The notes below the pieces were generated by a model. That model ran no database searches. It worked only from the letters and a program-made list of their open reading frames with translations, and was not told the DNA's origin. A program made the translations under genes and the position numbers. Of a stretch of 64,000 nucleotides of DNA, positions 35,315-47,439 are shown in pieces. Source of the stretch: Isoperla grammatica (Eukaryota > Arthropoda > Insecta > Plecoptera > Perlodidae); the NCBI GenBank assembly GCA_945910005.1, contig OX246746.1:28909730-28973729 (forward strand), written 5' to 3'. Numbering within the stretch: position 1 is the first letter of the stretch; each line of letters starts with the position of its first letter.

Positions 35315-37010
35315 CCTCACCCAGTTACTTCCAGTTAGTTCCTGTGCATTGCAAAGTCCAGTTAGAACAAGTTGAATCCAGTCTCTACCTCACCCAGTTA
35401 CTTCCAGTTAGTTCCTGTGCATTGCAAAGTCCAGTTAGAACAAGTTGAATCCAGTCTCTACCTCACCCAGTTACTTCCAGTTAGTTCCTGTGCATTGCAA
35501 AGTCCAGTTAGAACAAGTTGAATCCAGTCTCAACCTCACCCAGTTACTTCCAGTTAGTTCCGGTGCATTGCAAAGTCCAGTTTGAACAAGTTGAATCCAG
35601 TCACTACCTCACTCAGTTACTTCCAGCTAGTTCCGGTGCATTGCAAAGTCCAGTTAGAACAAGTTGAATCCAGTCTCAACCTCACCCAGTTACTTCCAGC
35701 TAGTTCCGGTGCATTGCAAAGTCCAGTTAAAACAAGTTGAATCCAGTCTCTACCTCACCCAGTTACTTCCAGCTAGTTCCGGTGCATTGCAAAGTCCAGT
35801 TAAAACAAGTTGAATCCAGTCTCTACCTCACCCAGTTACTTCCAGTTAGTTCCGGGGCATTGCAAAGTCCAGTTAAAACAAGTTGAATCCAGCCTCTACC
35901 TCACCCAGTTACTTCCAGTTAGTTCCGGTGCATTGCAAAGTCCAGTTAAAACAAGTTGAATCCAGTCTCTACCTCACCCACTTACGTCCAGTTAGTTCCG
36001 GTGCATTGCAAAGTCCAGTTAAAACAAGTTGAATCCAGTCTCTACCTCACCCAGTTACTTCCAGTTAGTTCCTGTGCATTGCAAAGTCCAGTTTGAACAA
36101 GTTGAATCCAGTCACTACCTCACTCAGTTACTTCCAGTTAGTTTCGGTGCATTGCAAAGTCCAGTTAGAACAAGTTGAATCCAGTCTCAACCTCACCCAG
36201 TTACTTCCAGTTAGTTCCGGTGCATTGCAAAGTCCAGTTAGAACAAGTTAAATCCAGTCTCTACCTCACCCAGTTACTTCCAGTTAGTTCCGGTGCATTG
36301 CAAAGTCCAGTTAGAACAAGTTAAATCCAGTCTCTACCTCACCCAGTTACTTCCAGTTAGTTCCGGTGCATTGCAAAGTCCAGTTAGAACAAGTTAAATC
36401 AAGTCTCCACCTCACCCACTTACGTCCAGTTAGTTCCGGTGCATTGCAAAGTCCAGTTAAAACAAGTTGAATCCAGTCTCTACCTCACCCAGTTACTTCC
36501 AGTTAGTTTCTGTGCATTGCAAAGTCCAGTTTGAACAAGTTGAATCCAGTCACTACCTCACTCAGTTACTTCCAGTTAGTTCCTGTGCATTGCAAAGTCC
36601 AGTTAGAACAAGTCGAATCCAGTCTCTACCTCACCCAGTTACTTCCAGTTAGTTCCGGTGCATTGCAAAGTCCAGTTAGAACAAGTTGAATCCAGTCTCT
36701 ACCTCACCCAGTTACTTCCAGTTAGTTCCTGTGCATTGCAAAGTCCAGTTAGAATAAGTTGAATCCAGTCTCTACCTCACCCAGTTACTTCCAGTTAGTT
36801 CCGGTGCATTGCAAAGTCCAGTTAGAACAAGTTGAATCCAGTCACTACCTCACTCAGTTACTTCCAGTTAGTTCCTGTGCATTGCAAAGTCCAGTTTGAA
36901 CAAGTTGAATCCAGTCTCAACCTCACCCAGTTACTTCCAGTTAGTTCCGGTGCATTGCAAAGTCCAGTTAGAACAAGTTGAATCCAGTCTCTACCTCACC
37001 CACTTTATAC
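35315..37010. repeat. 73-bp minisatellite, CCAGTT-rich, ~23 units
   Basis: Units begin CACCCAGTTACTTCCAGTTA at 35318, 35391, 35464 and so on. They differ at a few recurrent positions (TTCCTG/TTCCGG, AGTTAG/AGCTAG, CTCAC/CTCAC-TCAG). Together with 27731-27869 it forms the right arm of the outer foldback. Confidence 0.94.
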
Positions 37011-37330
37011 CAGGTATTTCCAATGAATTGTTTACTCCAGTAATCTCCAGTATGTTCCATTTTCCTTGCTTTATCAAATCCAGCTATGACCAGTTTATTC
37101 TGTTTAAATAAAGTTCAAGTAAAATCAAGTGTTTTCCATTGTATCATGAAAATCCTGGCAAGTCCATTCATATCCTTTTTATTCTAGTTTAACACTAGTC
37201 AACTCGTTTTGTCGAAAGTTACATCCAGCATTGTCCATTGATAACTGGAAGTGGATATGTCGTTTTCCAGTTCATGCCAGTAGAAAAGTTAACAGGATAT
37301 GAGTGGAATCAACGGGAATTTTTAGCAGGG
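37011..37330. other. right subterminal region of outer element
   Basis: Irregular CCAG/CCAGT words thin out towards the right terminal repeat, mirroring 26688-26930 on the left. No gene is seen. Confidence 0.55.
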
Positions 37331-37586
37331 TGGAGAAAACAAGCTATTCGACGAATTAATAGTTATTGGGACATTGTAAGACTGGACCTAATTATCTGCA
37401 AAATGAGTATATTGCTTTGTCGACTGTAAGCAAACATCCGAACCAAAACTTGTACTTTATATAGGTAGTTGAAATTTTTTAAGCTGTGAAATGAATTTGG
37501 AATGTACATTAATAAAGGAAGTAAATATTAACAACATCTACGTGATTCCGTAAGAACTAGGGCTAGGATCTGTATGGGAAAGTAAT

Positions 37587-38029
37587 TAGGGCTGCCTAAC
37601 GATAAAAAAAATCATATCGATATCGCGGGAAGAAATATCGATATCGCGTCTCGATATCGAAGTTTTCAAGTGACGTACCGATATCGGCGATATCGCCACA
37701 TTAAAACTTTTCTCGTCTGTTTTTAGGATTTACAGGCCAGCTAGAGGTCATTCTTTAAACAATATTACGTTAAGTAATATTTTAGCTTTGAAATGTCTAA
37801 CTATGTGTGTCAATTTGTTTGTTGTACTTTTCAAATTGTAAAATATCCACACAAAACAGCGATGGTGTGGTTGCATGACGTGATACGTAATTGGTTTTTT
37901 GTATCAATTAGCTTATTAGGCACAAGTTCGATATCGCGATATGTACGATATATTAATTCTATATCGATATCGAATTATTTATCTTTTATTGATATTGTAT
38001 CGAATTATCGATATCGTTGGGCACCCCTA
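37587..38029. mobile_element. hAT-like MITE, 443 bp
   Basis: The left end TAGGGCTGCCTAACGATA and the right end, read inward, TAGGGGTGCCCAACGATA match closely. GAAAGTAA (37578-37585) and GAAAGTAT (38030-38037) flank it, a target duplication of 7 out of 8 bases with one extra T at the left junction. The interior is rich in ATATCGATAT. Confidence 0.72.
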
Positions 38030-38133
38030 GAAAGTATATTACTGACTGTTGATATTTTGGATAAATTGGGAGCCACACTCATTATATAATTCAGTTTTTA
38101 AACAGATTGTACCGTTCTTTATATATTCTCAAC

Positions 38134-38811
38134 CAGTGGCGTATCCAAGGGGGTGTTATGGGGTTAAAACCCCCCCATGCCAAAAAAAAAAAAAAATACA
38201 TGCGGAGAGAAGGAAGAAAAGGAGGAGGGAAGAGGAAACTACTTTTTTGATTATTGTTTAATAACATACTAAACCGTTAAATCATACCACTTTGGGCTCT
38301 TGGTCGTCAGGAAGAGCTGCCTATAGGACCTGTTGTCTTCTAACAGAACTTAATGGTAAAAAAACGTTTGTCAAAAACATTAACCAATAGGTTTTTGCAT
38401 ATTTATAAGCTGGCTACAAACAGAAATTAACGCAAATCAGTGCTAAAACATTCGTCAGAAACGTGTAAAATGTATAGATATTACCACAAAATACAGCACT
38501 ACCAGTTACGAGGAGACTTGCCAACAATTAAAATAAAAAATATAGGAAAGATATTTATTTTTGCAGTAATTTTGTTGTTCTGTGACTGGGTTTTTAATTT
38601 TCTTTGTAGTCATTCTTGTATTCTCTTAAACGTATTTTATGACATTTTCTTATTCTGGAACGTGTTTCCAGGCGTTTAAAACGTCATAAATGAAGAAGAA
38701 AAAATTCGACTTCGGCGAATTGGCCTCCGGCGGCTGGGGCTTTCGCCCCAGACCCCTGCATGCTTGGGATGTTCAACCCCCCCCCATTGTCAATTTCTGG
38801 ATACGCCACTG
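38134..38811. mobile_element. hAT-type MITE, 678 bp
   Basis: The ends are CAGTGGCGTATCCA and its exact complement TGGATACGCCACTG. The flanks TTCTCAAC (38126-38133) and TTCCCAAC (38812-38819) agree at 7 of 8 bases. The block 38700-38760 recurs, inverted, in the hAT MITE at 2946-3555. No transposase is seen. Confidence 0.85.
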
Positions 38812-38859
38812 TTCCCAACATAAATGTTAACTGTATAGTTAAAAAACTAGATTCTAGAC

Positions 38860-39275
38860 CAGTGGTTAAAGTGGCCATGGAGAAGTGACGGTATGCACTA
38901 ATGCTGTGTAAATCAGACAAAAGTGTGTATGTGGGGGGGGGGGGGGGGGGGGAGGAAGGGGGCGCGGCCAGCCAGATTAACCCCGCAGAGATTATTTTAG
39001 GGTGTCTTGTCACGAACATGTTGAAATTACTTTGAAGAGGAGTCAACGCTTGTTTTTACGTACATTGGTGGTGAAAAAAATAAAAATGTAAACAATTTCT
39101 TTATAAAAAAAACATTGGATGAGCAAATGTAAATACCAAACCAAGTAAAACAAAAGGTTCAACATAATTCGTCAATATGTTTACAATCGATACAAATTAG
39201 TGCCAGTATGGCATACCGTTAATATTTTTAGTAACGGTATGCATACCGGCTCATACCACCCCACTTTAACCACTG
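38860..39275. mobile_element. hAT-type MITE, 416 bp, perfect 8-bp TSD
   Basis: CAGTGGTTAAAGTGG at the left is mirrored by CCACTTTAACCACTG at the right. TTCTAGAC flanks both sides exactly (38852-38859, 39276-39283). It carries a run of about 19 G at 38934 and words GGTATGCATACC. Confidence 0.87.
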
Positions 39276-39283
39276 TTCTAGAC

Positions 39284-39869
39284 TAACTTTTTGGATTAAA
39301 TATGTCGAATAATAGTTTTGCATCGTAGAGTAGTATTTAGAAACTTAATTGCATCATGATAAGAAAAATTGAAAATAATAAAAAAAATTGCAGACGTTTT
39401 AGAAAGAAAGCCGACATATATTAATGATATTTACCAGGATTGTTTCCAACTATTTCTTTATCGAAAAATTTACAGACAAGCTGTGTTGGAATTAAAGCGG
39501 TACTCGTGCTGTGCCACCTTAAAGAAATGACAAATATGATCAAATCTACTAAATAACATGATGTTGTTCCTAGCTCAATACACATGATATTAATGTAGGA
39601 ATAGTTTTATCGCCGTAACAACAGCGCTTGTATTTTGCAACACACTCACCCCACGCTGTCTTGTCCCATGCTGACGTCACGGCGAACTAGACGCAATGTA
39701 CATGCGCGCGTTCTTAGCGAGGATCTGCCTCGTGGGTAGTGAGACTTGCAGGAAGTCTCGAAGATATCCAACGACGTCGTCTGCAACTGCAGTACGAAGC
39801 AAAAGCAGAAACAACAAGCACAAAAAGTAGGTGCCCCAGCCCCCATAAACCCACACGGCTGTTAGTTCA
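39284..39869. other. no gene recognised
   Basis: Mixed AT-rich sequence. The end (39600-39870) is richer in GC and has a TGACGTCA site near 39672. Overlapping minus-strand frames at 39646-39877 are not recognised. Confidence 0.5.
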
Positions 39870-42800
39870 ACGGACACATGTGAGAGAGCAATGACACACC
39901 CACACGGCTGTTAGGAGCGAAAGATACATCTTCGTCATACACCAATAAAAATTTTCGTTTTTTAAATATCTCAAGATTAAAACAAAATCGAAAATCTGAT
40001 AAACCACAGCGCTATGGTTTCTGCGATTTTCGATTTTATGTTTTAATCTGAAGATATAATTAAAAATTAAAAATTACTGCGGTTTTTGACGTAGAGGTAT
40101 CCTTCGCTCTAAAGTACAACGGACACACGTGAGAGAGCAAACACAGACCACCACAGCTGTTAAGTACAACGGACACACGTGAGAGAGCAAAGACAGACCC
40201 ACACGGCTGTTAAGTACAACGGACACACGTGAGAGAGCAAAGACAGACCCACACGGCTGTTAAGTACAACGGACACACGTAAGAGAGAAAAGACAGACCA
40301 ACACGGCTGTTAAGTACAACGGACACACGTGAGAGAGCAAAGACAGACCCACACGGCTGTTAAGTACAACGGACACACGTGAGAGAGCAAAGACAGACCC
40401 ACACGGCTGTTAAGTACAACGGACACACGTGAGAGAGCAATGACACCCCCCACACGGCTGTTAAGTACAACGGACACACGTGAGAGAGCAAAGACAGACC
40501 CACACGGCTGTTAAGTACAACGGACACACGTGAGAGAGCAAAGACAGACCCACACGGCTGTTAAGTACAACGGACACACGTGAGAGAGCAAAGACAGACC
40601 CACACGGCTGTTAAGTACAACGGACACACGTGAGAGAGCAAAGACAGACCCACACGGCTGTTAAGTACAACGGACACACGTGAGAGAGCAAAGACAGACC
40701 CACACGGCTGTTAAGTACAACGGACACACGTGAGAGAGCAAAGACAGACCCACACGGCTGTTAAGTACAACGGACACACGTGAGAGAGCAAAGACAGACC
40801 CACACGGCTGTTAAGTACAACGGACACACGTGAGAGAGCAAAGACAGACCCACACGGCTGTTAAGTACAACGGACACACGTGAGAGAGCAATGACACCCC
40901 CCACACGGCTGTTAAGTACAACGGACACACGTGAGAGAGCAAAGACAGACCCACACGGCTGTTAAGTACAACGGACACACGTGAGAGAGCAAAGACAGAC
41001 CCACACGGCTGTTAAGTACAACGGACACACGTGAGAGAGCAAAGACAGACCCACACGGTTGTTAAGTACAACGGACACACGTGAGAGAGCAAAGACAGAC
41101 CCACACGGCTGTTAAGTACAACGGACACACGTGAGAGAGCAAAGACAGACCCACACGGCTGTTAAGTACAACGGACACACGTGAGAGAGCAAAGACAGAC
41201 CCACACGGCTGTTAAGTACAACGGACACACGTGAGAGAGCAAAGACAGACCCACACGGCTGTTAAGTACAACGGACACACGTGAGAGAGCAAAGACAGAC
41301 CCACACGGCTGTTAAGTACAACGGACACACGTGAGAGAGCAAAGACAGACCCACACGGCTGTTAAGTACAACGGACACACGTGAGAGAGCAATGACAACC
41401 CCCACACGGCTGTTAAGTACAACGGACACACGTGAGAGAGCAAAGACAGACCCACACGGCTGTTAAGTACAACGGACACACGTGAGAGAGCAAAGACAGA
41501 CCCACACGGCTGTTAAGTACAACGGACACACGTGAGAGAGCAATGACAGACCCACACGGCTGTTAAGTACAACGGACACACGTGAGAGAGCAAAGACAGA
41601 CCCACACGGCTGTTAAGTACAACGGACACACGTGAGAGAGCAAAGACAGACCCACACGGCTGTTAAGTACAACGGACACACGTGAGAGAGCAAAGACAGA
41701 CCCACACGGCTGTTAAGTACAACGGACACACGTGAGAGAGCAAAGACAGACCCACACGGCTGTTAAGTACAACGGACACACGTGAGAGAGCAAAGACAGA
41801 CCCACACGGCTGTTAAGTACAACGGACACACGTGAGAGAGCAAAGACAGACCCACACGGCTGTTAAGTACAACGGACACACGTGAGAGAGCAATGACACC
41901 CCCCACACGGCTGTTAAGTACAACGGACACACGTGAGAGAGCAAAGACAGACCCACACGGCTGTTAAGTACAACGGACACACGTGAGAGAGCAAAGACAG
42001 ACCCACACGGCTGTTAAGTACAACGGACACACGTGAGAGAGCAAAGACAGACCCACACGGCTGTTAAGTACAACGGACACACGTGAGAGAGCAAAGACAG
42101 ACCCACACGGCTGTTAAGTACAACGGACACACGTGAGAGAGCAAAGACAGACCCACACGGCTGTTAAGTACAACGGACACACGTGAGAGAGCAAAGACAG
42201 ACCCACACGGCTGTTAAGTACAACGGACACACGTGAGAGAGCAAAGACAGACCCACACGGCTGTTAAGTACAACGGACACACGTGAGAGAGCAAAGACAG
42301 ACCCACACGGCTGTTAAGTACAACGGACACACGTGAGAGAGCAAAGACAGACCCACACGGCTGTTAAGTACAACGGACACACGTGAGAGAGCAAAGACAG
42401 ACCCACACGGCTGTTAAGTACAACGGACACACGTGAGAGAGCAAAGACAGACCCACACGGCTGTTAAGTACAACGGACACACGTGAGAGAGCAAAGACAG
42501 ACCCACACGGCTGTTAAGTACAACGGACACACGTGAGAGAGCAATGACACCCCCCACACGGCTGTTAAGTACAACGGACACACGTGAGAGAGCAAAGACA
42601 GACCCACACGGCTGTTAAGTACAACGGACACACGTGAGAGAGCAAAGACAGACCCACACGGCTGTTAAGTACAACGGACACACGTGAGAGAGCAAAGACA
42701 GACCCACACGGCTGTTAAGTACAACGGACACACGTGAGAGAGCAAAGACAGACCCACACGGCTGTTAAGTACAACGGACACACGTGAGAGAGCAAAGACA

Positions 42801-43070
42801 GACCCACACGGCTGTTAAGTACAACGGACACACGTGAGAGAGCAAAGACAGACCCACACGGCTGTTAAGTACAACGGACACACGTGAGAGAGCAAAGACA
42901 GACCCACACGGCTGTTAAGTACAACGGACACACGTGAGAGAGCAAAGACAGACCCACACGGCTGTTAAGTACAACGGACACACGTGAGAGAGCAAAGACA
43001 GACCCACCATTTGTTAAGTACATTGGACACACGTGAGAGAGCAATGATACACCCATATTACTGTTAGTAC
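39870..43070. repeat. 50-bp satellite, ~58 units, with longer-range order
   Basis: The unit (TTAAGTACAACGGACACACG, TGAGAGAGCAAAGACAGACC, CACACGGCTG) repeats every 50 bp with almost no change from 40160 to about 43010. A 51-bp variant (CAATGACACCCCCC) occurs near 40439, 40890, 41391, 41891 and 42542, so blocks of 9, 10, 10 and 13 units repeat. A first unit at 39870-39914 is separated by a MITE. Almost every unit carries the palindrome CACGTG. Confidence 0.95.
39915..40109. mobile_element. MITE inserted in the 50-bp satellite
   Basis: The ends are GAGCGAAAGATAC and, read inward from the right, GAGCGAAGGATACC. It separates a satellite unit at CTGTTAG from its continuation TAAAGTACAAC, so a short TA or TAA duplication is likely. 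It is a palindromic foldback related to 13986-14349 (shared GGTTTTTGACGTAGAG). Confidence 0.75.
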
Positions 43071-43205
43071 AACACCTACCCGGCGTCATGTGCTGATATC
43101 TCCAACGGGAAGTTGACACTTCTTCACCTTGCTACTTAGGGTGGCGGCCGAGTGGGAGTGAGAGGGGTGGCTGGAACTCTTGAACTCGAAGGTCTCGTGT
43201 GATGG

Positions 43206-43672
43206 GGCTCCCTTGTCTGGCAACCCAACCCCGCGCTCAGTAACTTGCTGTAACAGGACACTAGAGTTACAAACATGCTTGGGGGCTCCCTTGTCTGGCA
43301 GCCCAACCCCGCGCTCAGTAACTTGCTGTAACAGGACACTAGAGCTACAAACATGCTTGCGGGCTCCCTTGTCTGGCAGTCCAACCCCGCGCTCAGTAAC
43401 TTGCTGTAACAGGACACTAGAGTTACAAACATGCTTGCGGGCTCCCTTGTCTGGCAGCCCAACCCCGCGCTCAGTAACTTGCTGTAACAGGACACTAGAG
43501 TTACAAACATGCTTGCGGGCTCCCTTGTCTGGCAGCCCAACCCCGCGCTCAGTAACTTGCTGTAACAGGACACTAGAGTTACAAACATGCTTGCGGGCTC
43601 CCTTGTCTGGCACCCCAACCCCGCGCTCAGTAACTTGCTGTAACAGGACACTTGAGCTACAAACATGCTTGG
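43206..43672. repeat. 78-bp minisatellite, 6 units
   Basis: Units start GGCTCCCTTGTCTGGCA at 43206, 43284, 43362 and so on. Since 78 is 26 codons, three long frames stay open (43086-43613 and 43136-43666 minus, 43180-43701 plus). All three have 26-residue repeats and none has a recognised domain. I regard them as artefacts of the repeat. The last unit runs into the large tandem duplication. Confidence 0.93.
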
Positions 43673-44389
43673 GGGAAATTTGTTATAATTTGTTTTATTA
43701 ATAACAAAATTTTTTTAATAAATTAAATTAAAATAATCAAATATTAAATATTAAATAAATTTCAGACTTAACATTTTATACAGCGTTAATAATAAATGTG
43801 TTAGGCCCTACTTATTATTAATATGTGATACTAATGTATTTTTGACAATATGCTTTAACAAGTGAACCCCTTGGTACTTTTCGACAGGAGTAGGCTACGT
43901 GCCGGTACCAGGTACCCGTTACATCAGACCATCAGACCATCAGCCGGTACGATCAGACTAAATAGGGCATTGTGCCCTCCACTGGCCATATTTTCAATGA
44001 AATAAATAATAATCACACTATTTGTTTATTTTATTTGTATGCGACTGGTTGTGACAACCATTTGAGCTCTGTACGTCTACCGTATCCCCACCCCCCCTAC
44101 CCTACCTCACCCCTACTGCCGAGATAACAGAGAAGCGGTATAGACAGAGCAGTATGCATGGTCTTGAGCTCGTAGGGTGAACAGTGTCAGCGTTAGTTCG
44201 TTGACAAGATGTATCGAAGCACTAATCGCGACGACTTATTGCGCCTAGACTAGAGAAGGACGGTCAAGTGTGTGTTTTATATATTGTTAAAATCAGTGTA
44301 TAATACGATTTCATTAGATCGGTTGGTAATTCGTAACACAATGTAATCGAAGTGTATTCAGCCTGATCAGTTTAATTAAAGTGTAATCA

Positions 44390-44520
44390 GTGTGACAGTA
44401 TAGTCAGTGTAATCAGTGTAGTTGGTGTAATCGAAGTGCAATCAGTGTGATCAGTGTTATCAGTGTCGTCAGTGTAATCGGTGTAATCAGAGTAATCAGT
44501 GTAATCAGTGTGATCTAAGA
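44390..44520. repeat. degenerate GTGTAATCA microsatellite
   Basis: Variants of CAGTGTAATC and CAGTGTGATC follow one another for about 130 bp. The array is shorter in copy 2 (about 49075-49155). Confidence 0.8.
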
Positions 44521-44685
44521 ACCAAGTAGGTTACACTGTACGTCTCGCATTAACCGAGTGAGTTAATCCAGAATATCATCAATTAGCTTTAGTTATCTAC
44601 CCATCATCATCGCCAATCATCGCCACATACGTTTGCATCAAGCCCCCCCCCCCCCCCCCCACCCCTCCCATACGAGATCGCCTAC

Positions 44686-44776
44686 ATGCCACCACCCATC
44701 GCCGCCTACCCCACTGGAACCATTGTTGACGCGTTGCAGGACCCGGAGGATGAGTACAAACACACAATACCATTGG
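44686..44776 (+). CDS. possible first coding exon, unrecognised
   Basis: An ATG at 44686 opens a frame beginning MPPPIAAYPTGTIVDALQDP and continuing with an acidic EDEYKH segment to a donor-like GTAATA at 44777. Without splicing it stops at 44785-44787 (33 codons). The same frame is open upstream through a proline stretch coded by the C-run. In copy 2 the 3' part is identical to the donor (to 49431), but the ATG codon is replaced by a CACCACCACAG insertion that shifts the upstream frame. The upstream sequence (AGTGTCAGCGTTAGTTCGTT at about 44186) resembles an arthropod-type initiator. The family is unknown and downstream exons were not found. Confidence 0.35.
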
Positions 44777-46470
44777 GTAATATTTAATAACTTATAACTG
44801 ATCCTTGTTTTTACTTCCTTCGTCAAGACCAAATATACGTGTACATAAACACACTCGTGATCACTAAATTATAGATGCTGTTAACATAATCAGGAAAATT
44901 TGTCAAGATGCCAACCTACAAAAACTTAATTAGTGAAAAAATCCCGTTTTATTTTTTAAAATTAAAACTTATTGACGGATTCATAATAATTGTTTACATT
45001 TATATCCACATTAACTACGTCGACACTGGATAAAAGTTTTGAAATTGTAACTCTAACCGACAATTTGTAAACAAATATTTAGTTTCTATTTACGGGAATT
45101 TACATTGGTTTCTTTACAGTGCTCCACTTAAATGATTCTCATTTGAGGACCATTGAAGTAAGATGCACATACTTGCATGAATAAGGGCGTGTACGAAGAA
45201 ACTTTTCTTAACTTACTTTTGGAAATCCGATAACTGTAATAGAATGGCAACAATGACGTGGCATGTTTGATGACTTTTACGGCAACCATGCAAGAGTTAA
45301 CAACGAACTTTGTCGACGATACAAATAGCTTTTATTATGGTTTCATTGCAGTTATTGTATGATTTAACATAATCACATTTTAGATCTAGCCTGTATCTAC
45401 AGTATGCAACTTTCTATTCACAGATAAGTTTTATAGTTTGTGAATTAGAGCCTATTGAGAAGAGCACGGTTGAATGAAATTATGTGGACATCCATTGAAC
45501 AATCAATTCGTGAAGGTTTTAATTTATTTAAAGAAAACTTTTTGTCGGATTTAAATAATAATTCGTGCAATTATTAGCAACATATCGAGAAATAATTTAC
45601 ACAAATTCTAAAGTTGTAGCTTGAACCGCCATCTTGTAAAAAAATCATATGTTTATTAAAAAGGTTATTTTTTGTTAGAGTAATATGATGTGCAAATGAT
45701 TTGTTTGATTTCCTAAAAAAAATCGCTCATCTGGCAACGCAGAGTGTTTTTTTTAGTTACTTTCATTATCTACGATCGCAAGATAATGCAGTGATATACT
45801 TATGTGTGGACATGTTAAGCTGAGAGTGACGAGACGAGCGTTTGAAGCGGCTTGTGTTCCTTGTTGACATATGATAGGTCATCGCGACATTCTATTCAAT
45901 CATAACATGACTGTGAGTAGGTGGATGGTTTGTAATGCTTATTTGTTGGAGAAATTAAAGCACAAGATGATATTTATTAAATTTTTCAAAGTTATATCAA
46001 ACAAAGAAGGTTATTAACTTTTTTATGTACCTTTTGTGCATGAAATGTAAACAAATAATACATATATAAATAGTGTGTACGTACATAAATAAAATGACGG
46101 CTTATAACAAACAAACACTCTCATAAATGATAACATTTTTTTTTAGTTTGTTTTTGTACTTCAATAAACTATAATGGACAGTACCTGATTTACAGTATAT
46201 AGATTTCTAATTTCAATTTAATTCTGCCTTGAAGGTCAAAGGTTGACATTATCAGTACAAAACTAAAATGACAGTTCATTACATCAAACAAGAAAGATCA
46301 CAATTTGTTATTAAAATTTCTTATCCATTTCATAAAGAGTGTTTTCAAACTAAAGAAACTTATGAAATAATGATTAGCATGATTAACAGATCATTTTAGT
46401 GAGATTAAACTCTGCCCTACACAAAAACTTATGTCCGGGGTTCAGCCTACCGTAGGCCTACCAGTAGCTA

Positions 46471-47260
46471 ACTTAACGAACTAAGAACCTAGCAGTGTAA
46501 TGTTAAATATCTCCTAGCGAGTGTAATTATTGATGTAGTTGGTCCAGAGATATTATAAATCCATGATGGTCAAGTATAGGCCTACGTCACACAATCATGT
46601 TGGACTTACCGTCATTGAGTGTTTGACGCCTCCAAAACTTAACGAACAATAACCTAGCAGTGTAATGTTAAATATCTCCTAGCGAGTGTAATTATTGATG
46701 TAGTTTGTCCAGAGATATTATAAATCCATGATGGGCAAGTAGGCCTACGTCACACAATCATGTTGGACTTACCGTCATTGAGTGTTTGGCGCCTCCAAAA
46801 CTTAACGAACAATAACCTAGCAGTGAAATGTTAAATATCTCCTAGCGATAGTGTTATTATTGATGTATTTTGTCCAGAGATACTATAAATCCTTCATTTT
46901 CAAGTATAGGCCTACATCACACAACATTGTGTGTTTGACGCCTCCAAAACTTAACGAACAATAACCTAGCAGTGAAATGTTAAATATCTCCTAGCGAGTG
47001 TTATTATTGATGTATTTTGTCCAGAGATACTATAAATCCTTCATGTTCAAGTATAGGCCTACATCACACAACATTGAGTGTTTGACGCCTCCAAAACTTA
47101 ACGAACAATAACCTAGCAGTGTAATGTTTAATATCTCCTAGCGAGTGTAATTATTGGTGTATTTTGTCCAGAGATACTATAAATCCTTCATGTTCAAGTA
47201 TAGGCCTACATCACACACAATCATGTTGGACTTACCGTCATTGAGTGTTTGACGCCTCCA
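46471..47260. repeat. ~148-165-bp tandem repeat, 5 units
   Basis: ACTTAACGAAC recurs at 46471, 46637, 46800, 46949 and 47097, each followed by CCTAGCAGTG, ATCTCCTAGCGA and TCCAGAGATA. Copy 2 has only two units (51117, 51285). Confidence 0.88.
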
Positions 47261-47439
47261 AGTTTTACACCCCTGCGATTATTGTGTATCAGTTTTCGTC
47301 ACTTTGAAGTAGAACTCTTTTCATGGATCAGAATTTATGGTTTACTGTCCATGATACGATTCTGTAACACTATTATTGCACCAAACAAATTCATCACAAG
47401 TTTACTTGAAACGACGTTGTGCAATGTACAACCTTCCAG

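Larger units (their letters stand above)
26688..37330. mobile_element. outer foldback element with minisatellite arms
   Basis: The left end CCCTGCTAAAAATTCCAGTT and the right end, read inward, CCCTGCTAAAAATTCCCGTT form a short terminal inverted repeat. The left arm is full of AACTGGA, the right arm of its complement TCCAGTT, so the element is inverted at the motif level as well. Without the inner insertion (27870-35312) it would be about 3.2 kb. A target duplication is unclear: TG adjoins both ends but is too short to weigh. No coding region belongs to it. Confidence 0.7.

Noticed and set aside
40110..43070. CRISPR array
   Set aside because: Units are contiguous 50-bp tandem copies without variable spacers, in eukaryotic sequence with no cas genes.
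43086..43701. Three 173-176-codon ORFs as repeat proteins
   Set aside because: All three overlap the same 78-bp array on both strands, so at most one could be real, and none has supporting context.
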